Assembly (NCBI RefSeq): GCF_005222835.1
Contig: NZ_STGA01000062.1
Coordinates: 87,315-151,314, forward strand
Reading direction: 5' to 3'
Length of the DNA: 64,000 bases
Source: Rhizobium sp. FKY42
GTDB taxonomy: Bacteria > Pseudomonadota > Alphaproteobacteria > Rhizobiales > Rhizobiaceae
The position numbers and the translations under genes were made by a program. The notes beneath the pieces were generated by a model. The model was not told the origin of the DNA. It did no database searches and worked only from the letters and a program-made list of their open reading frames with translations. Below are positions 36,231-45,835 of the stretch, piece after piece. Each line of letters begins with the position of its first letter. Position 1 is the first letter of the stretch.

Positions 36231-36419
36231 ATGGATGAGAAGCTGGCGAAAGTTGATCCGAAACTGCTGGACCTTCTGGTGTGTCCACTCGGCAAGACGC
36301 GGCTCGTCTATAATCGCGAGACCAATGAGCTGATTTCGGAGGCGGCCAAAGTGGCCTACCCCATCCGTGATGGAATTCCCATCATGCTGGTCTCCGAGGC
36401 GCGACGCCTCGAAGACTGA
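36231..36419 (+). CDS. Trm112-like protein (UPF0434)
   Basis: This 62-residue protein is a Trm112-type zinc-ribbon-like fold ([46 protein letters not shown]). Only one of the usual cysteines is kept, so it probably binds no zinc. In other organisms Trm112 activates methyltransferases of the translation machinery. It is short but clear by motif, and is coupled to the Lon-N gene by a 15-base gap. Confidence 0.92.
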   Translation: MDEKLAKVDPKLLDLLVCPLGKTRLVYNRETNELISEAAKVAYPIRDGIPIMLVSEARRLED

Positions 36420-36434
36420 AGGCTGCTGGCGAAA

Positions 36435-37649
36435 TCAGATTGTTTCGCCCATCAGCAGACGAGGGCTGTCCTTGGCCTTGGTGCCTGCGGCCTCGCCGAT
36501 GAAGAAGGATTTCAGCTTGGGCAGGCGCTCCACGACCCCCAGACCGAAATCGCGGGCAATGCGGATCGGCGCGATATCGTTGGAAAAGAGGCGGTTCAGC
36601 ACATCCGTCGTCACACCCATGCGGAAGGTGTCGAAGCGGCGCCAGGACTGGTAGCGCTCCAGGATGTTCAAGGCACCGATATCGAGGCCCAGCCGGTCCG
36701 CTTCCACGATGGTTTCGGCAAGGGCTGCCACATCCTTGAAACCGAGATTGAGACCCTGACCGGAGATCGGATGAATTCCATGCGCGGCATCTCCTGCGAG
36801 CGCCAATCTCGGGGCAACAAAGGCGCGTGACAGGGTGAGGCCCAGCGGGAAGGCCTTGCGGCCACCAATCACCGTCAGGGCTCCCAGCTTGTGGCCGAAG
36901 CGGCGCTGCAATTCTTCCTCGAAGATCAGCTCGTCAGAAGCAACGAGCCGGTCGGCATCGGCTGTCCGTTCGGTCCAGACCAATGAGGAGCGGTTGCCGG
37001 TCAATGGCAGAATGGCAAAGGGACCGGAGGGCAGGAAATGCTCCTCAGCGCAGCCATTATGAGGGCGTTCGTGCTCGACGGTCGTCACAATGCCGGACTG
37101 GCCGTAATCCCAGCGCACTGTCTTGATGCCGGCCATATCGCGCAGTTTCGAGCGAACGCCATCGCAGGCAACCACCAGCTTTGCCTCCAGCACTTCGCCG
37201 TTGGAGAGCGTCAGACTTGCTGCATGCGGCCCGGCAGAAAAACCGGTGGCCGATACGCCGTGACGGATGGCGATGCCCAGCCGCTCGCAGGCCCCGCGCA
37301 GCGCGCGCACCATTTCCACGTTCGGCACCATATGGGCGAAGGGACGGCCTTCTTCCACCTCGCCATCGAAGGTCAGAAACACCGGACGAACCGGATCGGA
37401 GGTGCGCGAATCGGTCACAATCATGCTGTTGATCGGTTGCGAATGGGGCAGGATCTCATCCCATACGCCCAAAACCTCCAGCATCCTTGTGGCGGCAGCA
37501 ATGATGGCCGAGGCCCGTTCGTCCTTCTGCCAGACGCTTTCGGGCGCGGCCTCGATCACTTCGACGCTGAGATGCGGCGCTGCCTGTTTCGTGGCCACGG
37601 CGACGGAAAGGCCGACATATCCGCCGCCAACGATCAGCATATCCAGCAT
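36435..37649 (-). CDS. UbiH/UbiF/VisC-family flavin hydroxylase (ubiquinone biosynthesis)
   Basis: This 404-residue FAD monooxygenase hydroxylates the aromatic ring of ubiquinone precursors. It has the dinucleotide motif IVGGGYVGLSVAV (about 5-17), the DG motif LVVACDGVRSKLRD (about 150-163), and the second FAD motif RLALAGDAAHGIHPISGQGLNLGFKDVAAL (about 283-312). Which ring position it acts on cannot be read. ATG 37649 is chosen because AGGAG stands 8 bases upstream and the FAD motif begins there; the frame stays open far upstream opposite tesB, which is not coding. It is divergent from tesB. Confidence 0.92.
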   Translation of the reverse strand: MLDMLIVGGGYVGLSVAVATKQAAPHLSVEVIEAAPESVWQKDERASAIIAAATRMLEVLGVWDEILPHSQPINSMIVTDSRTSDPVRPVFLTFDGEVEEGRPFAHMVPNVEMVRALRGACERLGIAIRHGVSATGFSAGPHAASLTLSNGEVLEAKLVVACDGVRSKLRDMAGIKTVRWDYGQSGIVTTVEHERPHNGCAEEHFLPSGPFAILPLTGNRSSLVWTERTADADRLVASDELIFEEELQRRFGHKLGALTVIGGRKAFPLGLTLSRAFVAPRLALAGDAAHGIHPISGQGLNLGFKDVAALAETIVEADRLGLDIGALNILERYQSWRRFDTFRMGVTTDVLNRLFSNDIAPIRIARDFGLGVVERLPKLKSFFIGEAAGTKAKDSPRLLMGETI

Positions 37650-37736
37650 GGGTTCACTCCTGCTGCACTTGAGAATGGTCTGTTGGACATATAGATCATC
37701 GGATACGCGCTTCCTACCGCTGGAGACAGTTAAAAA

Positions 37737-38621
37737 ATGCCGCAGGCCCACGAACACCAAACTCCCATCGAGCAATTGATCGAAACGCTGGATCTCGAAA
37801 GGCTCGAAGAGAATCTGTTTCGCGGCGAAAGCCCGCAGATTGGCTGGCAGCGTGTGTTTGGCGGACAGGTCATTGCGCAGGCCTTGATGGCAGCACAGCG
37901 GACCACGACGGCGGATCGCTTCGTCCATTCGCTGCATGGCTATTTTCTGCTGCCAGGTGATCCCAAAGTGCCGATCATCTATCAGGTGGAGCGCCTGCGC
38001 GATGGCGGAAGCTTCACCACGCGGCGCGTCACGGGCATCCAGCATGGTAAGGCGATATTTGCCATGTCTGCTTCCTTCCAGCTCGAGGAGCCCGGATACG
38101 AGCATCAGGCGACGATTCCGGACGTCAAGCGGCCTGAAGACCTGATGTCGGAAGACGAGTTCCAGAAGATGTTTCTGGCGCATGCGCCGGAACCGGTCAA
38201 AAAATACTGGGGCCGTAAACGTCCGGTCGAGATCCGTCCCGTCTCGCTGGTTCATTATGTTTCCAACGAAAAGCTGAAACCGGAGCAGCATATCTGGGTG
38301 CGCGCGACCGGCGAGGTGCCGGATGACCGGCATTATCAGGCGGCGGTTCTGGCCTATCTCTCAGACATGACGTTGCTGGATACCTCTCTGTACCCACACG
38401 GCACGACTATCTTCGATCCTTCCATTCAGGCGGCAAGCCTTGACCATGCCATGTGGTTTCATCGCCCTTCGAAGCTTGATGACTGGCTGCTCTATACCCA
38501 GGACAGTCCGAGTTCTTCTGGTGCGCGAGGCATGACCCGCGGGCAGCTTTTTACCCGGTCCGGCGAGTTGATTGCCTCTGTGGCACAGGAAGGTCTGATT
38601 CGGAAACGGGCAACTGAATAA
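37737..38621 (+). CDS. tesB: Acyl-CoA thioesterase II
   Basis: This 294-residue double-hotdog enzyme hydrolyses medium and long acyl-CoA to free acids. Marks are NLFRGESPQIGWQRVFGGQVIAQALMAAQRT (about 23-53), HSLHGYFLLPGDP, and the C-terminal catalytic Asp/Thr/Gln set seen in VLAYLSDMTLLDTSL, ASLDHAMWFHRP and the end ARGMTRGQLFTRSGELIASVAQEGL. The length is normal. GGAGA lies 10 bases ahead of the ATG. A perfect terminator follows. Confidence 0.95.
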   Translation: MPQAHEHQTPIEQLIETLDLERLEENLFRGESPQIGWQRVFGGQVIAQALMAAQRTTTADRFVHSLHGYFLLPGDPKVPIIYQVERLRDGGSFTTRRVTGIQHGKAIFAMSASFQLEEPGYEHQATIPDVKRPEDLMSEDEFQKMFLAHAPEPVKKYWGRKRPVEIRPVSLVHYVSNEKLKPEQHIWVRATGEVPDDRHYQAAVLAYLSDMTLLDTSLYPHGTTIFDPSIQAASLDHAMWFHRPSKLDDWLLYTQDSPSSSGARGMTRGQLFTRSGELIASVAQEGLIRKRATE

Positions 38622-38651
38622 AATTCATGCAAATTGAAATTTTTGCCTATT

Positions 38652-38678
38652 AAATGAGCGCCTATTTGGCGCTCATTT
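38652..38678. terminator. Intrinsic terminator after tesB
   Basis: AAATGAGCGCC and GGCGCTCATTT form an 11-bp perfect stem round a TATTT loop. Confidence 0.85.
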
Positions 38679-38744
38679 GCATTCTGCTGCCTCGAAAACG
38701 ATCTTATCTTTATAATTCAATAACTTATTTATGTGGCGAGAATC

Positions 38745-38760
38745 TGGCACGGCCCTTGAA
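38745..38760 (+). promoter_or_regulatory. Sigma-54 (RpoN) promoter of glnK-amtB
   Basis: CTGGCACGGCCCTTGAAT matches TGGCAC-N5-TTGC closely. The GG of the -24 element and the GA standing for the -12 GC are spaced by the required 10 bases. The glnK start is 86 bases downstream, which fits NtrC/RpoN control of nitrogen-limitation genes. Confidence 0.78.
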
Positions 38761-38827
38761 TGTAATAGGTCAGTCGCGGCTCACGCTTCAGCCAGCGGCC
38801 AGGAGAATTCGGCTGCTCGCCGATTAA

Positions 38828-39184
<357 letters not shown>

Positions 39185-39213
39185 GCACGGCTGATCCAGG
39201 GGAGTTTTTCTAC

Positions 39214-40638
39214 ATGTCGTTCAACACGTTCCAAACCAAGCTCGTGCGCCTCGGGGCGGCGTCGGCTGCGTTTCTCGCGCCGGTTGTTGCCTTCGCACAG
39301 GATGCGGCACCGGCCGCAGCCGCTGCTGCGGCACCTGCCATGACGGTCAACAAGGGTGATACCACCTGGATGCTGGTTTCGGCCTTGCTGGTCCTGTTGA
39401 TGATCGTGCCGGGTCTAGGCCTGTTTTATGGCGGTCTTGTTCGTGCAAAGAACATGCTGTCGGTTCTCATGCAGGTGACGACGATCACGGCCCTCGCCAT
39501 GATCATCTGGGTCATCTACGGCTATTCGCTCGTCTTCACCAATGGTGGCGGCCTCAATTCCTTCGTCGGCGGCTTTTCGAAGATGTTCCTCAAGGGCGTT
39601 GATGTCACCACGATGGCTGAGAGCTTCACCAAGGGTGTGGCTATCCCTGAACTGGTGTTCGTCTGCTTCCAGATGACGTTTGCGGCCATCACGCCAGCTC
39701 TGATCGTCGGCGCCTTTGCCGAGCGTATTAAGTTCTCCGCCGTCATCCTGTTCACGGTTCTGTGGCTGACCTTCATCTACTTCCCGATTGCCCACATGGT
39801 GTGGTTCTGGGGTGGCCCGAGCGCCTATACCGATCCGACCGGCCTGATCTACGGTTTCGGCGCGATCGACTTCGCGGGCGGTACCGTCGTTCACATCAAT
39901 GCCGGTATTGCAGGTCTGGTTGGCTGCATCATGGTCGGCAAGCGCATCGGCTACGGCAAGGATATGATGGCTCCTCATTCGATGACCATGACGCTGATCG
40001 GCGCCGGTCTTCTGTGGGTTGGCTGGTTCGGCTTCAATGCCGGTTCGAACCTCGAATCCAACGCCTATGCGGCGCTTGCCATGATCAATACCTTCGTCGC
40101 GACAGCGGCAGCTCTCCTCTCCTGGTCACTGGTTGAAGCCATGACCCGCGGCAAGGCCTCCATGCTGGGCGCTGTCTCCGGTGCGGTCGCCGGTCTCGTC
40201 GTCATCACGCCTGCTGCCGGTTTCGTTGGTCCGATGGGCGCGATCGTCATGGGTCTCGCCGTTTCGCCGATCTGCTACTTCTTCTGCTCCACGGTGAAGA
40301 ACAAGTTCGGCTACGACGATACGGCTGACGTATTCGGTATCCACGGTGTCGGCGGCATCATCGGCGCGCTGCTCACCGGCGTCTTCGTCAACCCGGCTCT
40401 CGGCGGCGCAGGCATCGTGGATTACTCCACGGCTGATTTCGCAGCCACGTACGCAGGCACGGCAACGCAGGTGTTCGCCCAGTTGAAGGGTGTTCTCGTG
40501 ACGCTTCTCTGGACCGGTATCGGTTCGGCGATTCTCTACAAGATCGTCGATGTGGTCATCGGTCTGCGCGTTCCCGTCGAAGCAGAGCGCGAAGGTCTCG
40601 ACCTCGCTTCGCACGGCGAAGCTGCCTACCACTCCTGA
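39214..40638 (+). CDS. amtB: Ammonium transporter AmtB
   Basis: This 474-residue protein is a trimeric ammonium channel with a Sec signal (residues 1-29, ending VAFAQD) and eleven hydrophobic helices. The family signature [19 protein letters not shown] (about 225-243) carries the first pore histidine region, the phenylalanine gate and the twin histidines are in its helices (for example [18 protein letters not shown]), and the cytoplasmic tail ([22 protein letters not shown]) is the GlnK contact. It follows glnK by 29 bases. Confidence 0.96.
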   Translation: MSFNTFQTKLVRLGAASAAFLAPVVAFAQDAAPAAAAAAAPAMTVNKGDTTWMLVSALLVLLMIVPGLGLFYGGLVRAKNMLSVLMQVTTITALAMIIWVIYGYSLVFTNGGGLNSFVGGFSKMFLKGVDVTTMAESFTKGVAIPELVFVCFQMTFAAITPALIVGAFAERIKFSAVILFTVLWLTFIYFPIAHMVWFWGGPSAYTDPTGLIYGFGAIDFAGGTVVHINAGIAGLVGCIMVGKRIGYGKDMMAPHSMTMTLIGAGLLWVGWFGFNAGSNLESNAYAALAMINTFVATAAALLSWSLVEAMTRGKASMLGAVSGAVAGLVVITPAAGFVGPMGAIVMGLAVSPICYFFCSTVKNKFGYDDTADVFGIHGVGGIIGALLTGVFVNPALGGAGIVDYSTADFAATYAGTATQVFAQLKGVLVTLLWTGIGSAILYKIVDVVIGLRVPVEAEREGLDLASHGEAAYHS

Positions 40639-40728
40639 TCCTAGGGAAAAGGCAGATTTCCAAGAATTGTACCGGCAGCTTTGCTGCCTGTACTCCACCT
40701 CCTTCCATGGCGGTTTACCGCTCACCTT

Positions 40729-40756
40729 GCCCGGCTCTCAAAGGCCGGGCTTTTTT
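40729..40756 (+). terminator. Intrinsic terminator of glnK-amtB
   Basis: GCCCGGC-ctcaaag-GCCGGGC followed by six T bases forms a standard terminator 90 bases after amtB. Confidence 0.92.
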
Positions 40757-40782
40757 ATTGGTGGTGAATGTTCGATGTCCAT

Positions 40783-40809
40783 GTTTGGTTAAAGTCCCGT
40801 TAACCAAAC
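40783..40809. promoter_or_regulatory. Perfect 10-bp inverted repeat containing a CtrA box
   Basis: GTTTGGTTAA-AGTCCCG-TTAACCAAAC is a perfect 10-bp inverted repeat. Its core TTAA-N7-TTAACC (40789-40805) is the alphaproteobacterial CtrA consensus. It lies about 96 bases ahead of ftsK. Confidence 0.65.
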
Positions 40810-40904
40810 GGGGCTACCCTTCCCACTCAGGGCCGCTTTGCGCGTGGATTCCGCCACGGGCCAGGTTTCCCACCCTCTTCAACGGGATGTTCGGGCAAGA
40901 AACG

Positions 40905-43553
40905 ATGAGCAGAAGCAATTCAGCAGCAGTGGCGCATCATTCAACACGCCATGCGCTCGTCGCGTTTTTCGTAAGACAGATTCTGGCCCTTTGCGGTTTC
41001 GCAATTTTCATCCTGCTGGCGCTGGCGGTCGCAGCCATGGCGACCTGGAACGTAGCCGATCCCAGCTTCTCCTATGCAACGGACAATGTTCCGACCAATA
41101 TTCTGGGTTTTCCCGGCGCTGCCTTTGCCGATTTGATGATGCAGTTTCTGGGCCTTGCAAGCCTTCTGGCCTTGATGCCCTTGCTGGCCTGGGCGCTTGC
41201 CCTGATTGTAGGTCGTCCCATTACGCGCATCCCGGCACGCCTCGCCGCCTGGGCCGTGGGCACGTTCATGGGTGCGGCAACGCTTGGATGCTTTCCAGCT
41301 CCGCTGACCTGGCCCATCCCTAATGGAATCGGTGGGGTGATCGGGGATATGATCCTGCGCTTTCCAGCACTTTTCGTCGGCACCTATCCGACAGGCATGG
41401 TCGCGATCGTCCTGGGCAGCGTTTTTATCCTTCCCACGGCAGGTTTTCTCGCCTTTGCTGCGGGGCTCATAGGCAATGAAGAGTTGCTTTTCGAAGAAGA
41501 AGATGAAGACGAAATGCCGGAAGAACCGCGCCGTCGCCTGCCGACAGCAGCGGACTTCGGCGATGAAGACGAAGGGTTTCGCTTTACCGATTTTGTCGCC
41601 TTCGGTGCTGTTGCTCATATGTGGTACACGACGCAGGCCCGCTTCCGTCGCCTTTTCGGCCTGAAGCCGAAATCGACATCCAATGCTTTCGAGGCTCCCT
41701 ATGATTTCAACGAGGACGAGTTCGGCACGCTGAACGAGCCTGTTCGGCCAAAGGTCCGGGCAGGTGGGCGTATGGAGCCGTCGCTTGATAGTTCCATGTC
41801 CGGCGTCATGGCGGCCAGACGGCGTCTGTCTCCACCCTCGCTCGCTGCGGAGGATGACGAGGACATGGACGACGACATGCCAATGCGTCCGGCTGGTATC
41901 CTTTCCGATGATGAGGACGATACACCGCGCGGTCTTCGCGCATCCGCCCGTGTGACGCCCGCTGCACCCCAGCCCCGGCAGGCGAGCCGCAGCATGCGGG
42001 AAGGTCAACGCTCGTTCATCGATCCTGAAGGTTTCGAACTGCCATCCGTTCATCTGCTGGCGGAGCCGCGGCATGTGACTCGTGATGCCACGCTTTCTGC
42101 CGATGCACTGGAGCAGAATGCACGTATGCTGGAAGGTGTTCTGGAAGATTTCGGCGTCAAGGGCGAGATCATCCATGTGCGCCCCGGCCCTGTGGTTACG
42201 CTTTATGAGCTGGAGCCGGCACCCGGTATCAAGTCTTCCCGTGTCATCGGTCTGGCTGACGACATCGCCCGCTCCATGAGCGCGATTGCCGCACGCGTTG
42301 CCGTCGTTCCGGGCCGAAACGCCATCGGCATTGAGCTGCCGAACCAGACGCGTGAAACGGTTTTCCTGCGTGAACTGATCGGCAGCCAGGATTTCGACAG
42401 CAGCAAGGCGAAGCTCGCCATGGCGCTCGGCAAGACCATCGGCGGCGAGCCCGTCATCGCCGATCTCGCCAAGATGCCGCATTTGCTGGTCGCCGGTACA
42501 ACGGGTTCCGGTAAATCCGTTGCCATCAACACCATGATCCTGTCGCTGCTCTATCGCCTCTCGCCGGAGAAGTGTCGCCTGATCATGATCGATCCCAAGA
42601 TGCTGGAACTGTCGGTCTATGACGGTATTCCGCACCTGCTCTCGCCGGTCGTCACCGATCCGAAAAAAGCGGTCGTTGCGCTGAAATGGACCGTGCGCGA
42701 GATGGAAGAGCGCTACAAGAAGATGTCCAAGATCGGTGTTCGCAACATCGATGGCTTCAACAGCCGCGTGGAGCAGGCCATTGCCAAGGGCGAAGTGCTG
42801 ACCCGTACGGTGCAGACCGGTTTCGATCGCCAGACGGGCGAGGCCATGTATGAGACGGAAGAATTCGACCTGAAGCCCATGCCGTATATCGTCGTCATTA
42901 TCGACGAAATGGCCGATCTGATGATGGTGGCGGGCAAGGACATCGAAGGTGCAGTGCAGCGTCTGGCGCAGATGGCGCGTGCGGCGGGTATCCACGTCAT
43001 CATGGCAACGCAGCGCCCGTCGGTCGATGTGATTACCGGCACGATCAAAGCCAACTTCCCGACACGTATTTCTTTTCAGGTCACGTCCAAGATCGACAGC
43101 CGCACAATTCTGGGCGAACAGGGTGCAGAACAACTGCTGGGCATGGGTGACATGCTCTACATGGCGGGCGGCGGGCGCATTCAGCGCGTTCATGGTCCCT
43201 TCGTTTCCGATACGGAAGTGGAAGAGATCGTGTCCTACCTCAAGACGCAGGGCGCGCCGCAATATCTCGATGCCATCACGGCGGATGATGACGAGGATGG
43301 TGAGGGTGGTGGTGGACCAGCCGGAACCGGCAATCTTTCGGATTCGGATGATCCATACGATCAGGCGGTCGCTATCGTGCTGCGTGATGGCAAGGCATCC
43401 ACGTCCTATATCCAGCGCAGGCTAGGGATCGGCTATAACCGTGCCGCCTCGCTGATCGAGCGGATGGAAAACGAGGGCCTGATCGGCCCTGCCAATCATG
43501 CCGGCAAACGCGAGATTCTGGTGCCGACGGAAGCCGATATCATCGATCGCTAA
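40905..43553 (+). CDS. ftsK: DNA translocase FtsK
   Basis: This 882-residue septal protein pumps chromosomal DNA during division and activates XerCD at dif. The N-terminal part (about 1-190) has four or five membrane helices. A long linker (about 190-380) is rich in Asp, Glu, Pro and Arg. The motor domain starts at about 390 ([28 protein letters not shown]); Walker A is [15 protein letters not shown], Walker B is [13 protein letters not shown]. The C-terminal gamma domain ([44 protein letters not shown]) reads DNA polarity. ATG 40905 is preferred; ATG 40887 and a much earlier frame are open but unsupported. A CtrA-type box is upstream. Confidence 0.95.
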   Translation: MSRSNSAAVAHHSTRHALVAFFVRQILALCGFAIFILLALAVAAMATWNVADPSFSYATDNVPTNILGFPGAAFADLMMQFLGLASLLALMPLLAWALALIVGRPITRIPARLAAWAVGTFMGAATLGCFPAPLTWPIPNGIGGVIGDMILRFPALFVGTYPTGMVAIVLGSVFILPTAGFLAFAAGLIGNEELLFEEEDEDEMPEEPRRRLPTAADFGDEDEGFRFTDFVAFGAVAHMWYTTQARFRRLFGLKPKSTSNAFEAPYDFNEDEFGTLNEPVRPKVRAGGRMEPSLDSSMSGVMAARRRLSPPSLAAEDDEDMDDDMPMRPAGILSDDEDDTPRGLRASARVTPAAPQPRQASRSMREGQRSFIDPEGFELPSVHLLAEPRHVTRDATLSADALEQNARMLEGVLEDFGVKGEIIHVRPGPVVTLYELEPAPGIKSSRVIGLADDIARSMSAIAARVAVVPGRNAIGIELPNQTRETVFLRELIGSQDFDSSKAKLAMALGKTIGGEPVIADLAKMPHLLVAGTTGSGKSVAINTMILSLLYRLSPEKCRLIMIDPKMLELSVYDGIPHLLSPVVTDPKKAVVALKWTVREMEERYKKMSKIGVRNIDGFNSRVEQAIAKGEVLTRTVQTGFDRQTGEAMYETEEFDLKPMPYIVVIIDEMADLMMVAGKDIEGAVQRLAQMARAAGIHVIMATQRPSVDVITGTIKANFPTRISFQVTSKIDSRTILGEQGAEQLLGMGDMLYMAGGGRIQRVHGPFVSDTEVEEIVSYLKTQGAPQYLDAITADDDEDGEGGGGPAGTGNLSDSDDPYDQAVAIVLRDGKASTSYIQRRLGIGYNRAASLIERMENEGLIGPANHAGKREILVPTEADIIDR

Positions 43554-43568
43554 TCCTATATTGCGCCG

Positions 43569-43593
43569 GGAACCCGGATGAAGTTCAGCCGTT
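43569..43593 (+). promoter_or_regulatory. EcfG (general stress sigma) promoter upstream of lolA
   Basis: GGAAC (43569-43573), 16 bases, CGTT (43590-43593) is an exact EcfG/RpoE2 consensus match in the ftsK-lolA gap. The predicted leader to lolA is about 110 bases. Confidence 0.65.
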
Positions 43594-43711
43594 GCCGTGG
43601 CTCATGCACTCTGCTTCAAAGCTCAGGTCTGGCTCAAGCTTTGTTGGCTAGTGTGCGCCATAGAGACGCCGCCTTTTTCGGCGAAAAGACACGTGAAGGA
43701 GAATAAAAAAT

Positions 43712-44353
43712 ATGTCGACCCGTGTGTCCCCCACAGTTCTTGATCGTCGTAATCTCATCATCGGCCTTGGTTGTCTTGGGGTGACGGCGCTTGCTGGTTT
43801 GCCAGCCATGGCGCAGGATGCCGTAGGCGCCGCGACCGCGCAGAAGATTGCCGATCACTTCTCTTCCGTCAAAACCATGATGGGTGAATTCGTGCAGTTC
43901 GGTCCACGTGGAGAGCAGACTGGCGGCAAATTCTTCATTGAACGTCCCGGCAAGCTGCGCTTCAACTTCGAGGACCCATCGCCTATCCGGGTGATTTCGG
44001 ATGGGGACAACGTTGTCATCGGGAATCTGAAGCTCAAGACCTGGGATATCTATCCGCTCTCCAAGACGCCGCTCAGCCTGCTTCTCGCCAACAGGATCGA
44101 TCTGTCGAACCAGATGGTGCGCAACGTCAAGCAGGAGCCCGATCTCGTCACCATCGTGCTGGGCAACAAGACGGTGTTCGGCGATTCCACCATTACCATG
44201 ATGTTCGACCCGAAGACCTTCGATCTGCGCCAGTGGACGATCACCGATGTGCAGGGCAAGGATACCTCGGTCATGATCTACAACGTCCAGAACGGCGTTC
44301 GCTTCGACGATAAGGTATTCGCCATCCCCTATAACGAGGTCCACAAGCTTTAA
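43712..44353 (+). CDS. lolA: LolA-type outer-membrane lipoprotein carrier protein
   Basis: This 213-residue periplasmic protein belongs to the LolA fold, which shuttles lipoproteins from LolCDE to the outer membrane. The blocks MMGEFVQFGPRGEQTGGKFFIERPGKLRFNF (about 55-85), VVIGNLKLKTWDIYPLSKTPLSLLLA and the end DTSVMIYNVQNGVRFDDKVF fit. The signal (residues 1-35, ending AMAQD) carries RRNLIIG, a twin-arginine-like motif. GAAGGAGAA precedes the ATG. A stress-type promoter match lies upstream; the region after it holds a repeat and a hairpin before xthA. Confidence 0.87.
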   Translation: MSTRVSPTVLDRRNLIIGLGCLGVTALAGLPAMAQDAVGAATAQKIADHFSSVKTMMGEFVQFGPRGEQTGGKFFIERPGKLRFNFEDPSPIRVISDGDNVVIGNLKLKTWDIYPLSKTPLSLLLANRIDLSNQMVRNVKQEPDLVTIVLGNKTVFGDSTITMMFDPKTFDLRQWTITDVQGKDTSVMIYNVQNGVRFDDKVFAIPYNEVHKL

Positions 44354-44498
44354 GGAATTCCCGCTGGCGGGCTGCAAATGGCAATTTCTGCGCTTCCATT
44401 GCTCACGTACATTTAAGTACGCTCCGCTCCGGTTCTCGAAATCACCATTTTCGCCACGCCATCGGAAATTCCGGCTCCCGTGGGCGGGCTGCAAATGG
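44354..44498. repeat. Intergenic palindromic repeat (RIME/REP-like mosaic)
   Basis: GGCGGGCTGCAAATGG occurs twice as an exact direct repeat (44366-44381 and 44483-44498). Between them is a long imperfect hairpin with about 40-base arms centred on GTAC-ATTTAA-GTAC (44407-44420). The layout, with high GC flanks and a CGCTCCGCTCCGG stretch, is that of the mosaic palindromes found between rhizobial genes. Confidence 0.65.
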
Positions 44499-44540
44499 TG
44501 ACCTTAGCGCCCTTGCTCTTGACCATCAAAACAGCCTAAA

Positions 44541-44566
44541 CCTCGGCCAACAAGCCGAGGTTTTTT
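44541..44566 (+). terminator. Terminator-like hairpin abutting the xthA start
   Basis: CCTCGGC-caacaa-GCCGAGG followed by TTTTTT ends 2 bases before the xthA start codon. The GAGG in its 3-prime arm is the only ribosome-binding site for xthA, so the hairpin may act as a terminator for lolA or as a translational lock on xthA. Confidence 0.75.
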
Positions 44567-44568
44567 AC

Positions 44569-45369
44569 ATGCGCTTTTCCATCACCACCTGGAACATCAA
44601 TTCGGTACGCCTGCGGCTGCCGATCGTCGAACAGTTCATCGTGCGGGAAAAGCCGGATATTCTCTGCCTGCAGGAAATCAAGTGCCGCGCGGAGGAGTTC
44701 CCGCTCGAGCCATTGCAGAAGATGGGTTACGAGCACATCATCCTGCATGGGCAGAAGGGCTATCACGGCGTCGCAATCCTCTCTAAAGTGCCACTGACGG
44801 AAGACCATCGGCAGGATTATTGCGGTGTGGGCGACGCCCGTCATATCTCGGCCATCTTCGAGCGCGGCTCGCGCCGGATCCGTATTCATAACTTTTACGT
44901 ACCCGCGGGCGGCGACGAACCGGATCGGACCATCAACCCGAAATTCGGCCACAAGCTGGATTTCGTCGAGGAAATGAAGGCGCTGAAGGCGTCTACGCCG
45001 GGTGTTTCCTCCATCCTTGTTGGCGATCTCAACATTGCACCGCTGGAGCATGATGTCTGGTCGCACAAGCAGATGCTGAAAATCGTCAGCCACACGCCGG
45101 TCGAGACGGAAGGCCTGACGGAGGTGATGGAAAAGGGCGGCTGGCTGGATCTCATGCGTCAGCACGTTCCGGCATCCGAAAAGCTCTACACCTGGTGGAG
45201 CTACCGCGCCAAGGACTGGGAAGCCGCAGACCGTGGCCGCAGGCTGGACCATATCTGGTCCTCCCCCGATCTGGGACCTTTTCTTGAGAAGATCGAAGTG
45301 CTGAAAGAAGCCCGCGGCTGGGACCGTCCGTCAGACCATGTGCCGGTGACAGCAACGTTTCGGATATGA
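44569..45369 (+). CDS. xthA: Exonuclease III (AP endonuclease family 1)
   Basis: This 266-residue enzyme cuts DNA at abasic sites and trims 3-prime ends in base-excision repair. Metal-site blocks are TWNINSVR (about 7-14), LCLQEIKCR (about 35), HGVAILSK, RIHNFYVPAGGD, VGDLNIAPLEHDVW (about 155) and the end DHIWSSPD ... RPSDHVPVTATF with the catalytic aspartate and histidine. The start codon lies 2 bases after a terminator-like hairpin. Confidence 0.95.
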   Translation: MRFSITTWNINSVRLRLPIVEQFIVREKPDILCLQEIKCRAEEFPLEPLQKMGYEHIILHGQKGYHGVAILSKVPLTEDHRQDYCGVGDARHISAIFERGSRRIRIHNFYVPAGGDEPDRTINPKFGHKLDFVEEMKALKASTPGVSSILVGDLNIAPLEHDVWSHKQMLKIVSHTPVETEGLTEVMEKGGWLDLMRQHVPASEKLYTWWSYRAKDWEAADRGRRLDHIWSSPDLGPFLEKIEVLKEARGWDRPSDHVPVTATFRI

Positions 45370-45390
45370 CGACCATACAGGCTTCAGGAT

Positions 45391-45705
45391 TCAGTGTCGA
45401 GTTTGCTCGTCCGATAGATCTTCACTGCTCAAGTTGAATTCGACCGGTTTAGACCTTTCCAGACGCGCCTTGAACTGTGCCCGTTCATCGATCAAACGAA
45501 CCTGCTCGCGATCTGCTTTCCAAGCCCAGATCATCAAAGCCAATAGCAGCAGGCCGCCAACGCCAGCAAAGAGCCGACTTGCCCAGAATCCGACCGCGCC
45601 ATATGGGCTTGGAAGCTCCTCCCAGCTAATATGATAGGCTAAGATTCCCGCAAGGGTTCCGAGAATGACTGCCGCTATACCGATTCTACCCCTTTTGTCC
45701 CGCAT
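45391..45705 (-). CDS. Small two-helix membrane protein of unknown function
   Basis: I do not recognise this 104-residue protein. It has two hydrophobic helices: about residues 8-24 (IGIAAVILGTLAGILAY) and 44-60 (LFAGVGGLLLLALMIWAW), joined by a short loop with SWEELPSPYG, then a charged cytoplasmic tail of 40 residues (DREQVRLIDERAQFKARLERSK) likely to form a helix or coil. It stands alone, convergent with xthA, with a 20-base gap. Composition is slightly less GC-rich than its neighbours. The frame, length and start make a real gene probable. Confidence 0.65.
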   Translation of the reverse strand: MRDKRGRIGIAAVILGTLAGILAYHISWEELPSPYGAVGFWASRLFAGVGGLLLLALMIWAWKADREQVRLIDERAQFKARLERSKPVEFNLSSEDLSDEQTRH

Positions 45706-45835
45706 GACTACCTCCGGCTTAACTGCGGGCTAATACACATACAAAAATTGCAATGCTACGGCATCGGCTATTCTTGGTTAAGAAGATTTTAGGGTGAAAT
45801 AGTGAAGCAGCAACTCCAAAGGAGCCGGTGACACC

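Noticed and set aside
37650..38333. N-terminal extension of the UbiH-type hydroxylase opposite tesB
   Set aside because: The FAD motif begins at the internal ATG with a good ribosome-binding site, and the extension is antisense to tesB.
40941..43262. 773-residue open frame opposite ftsK
   Set aside because: Shadow of ftsK, whose motor motifs fix the true strand.
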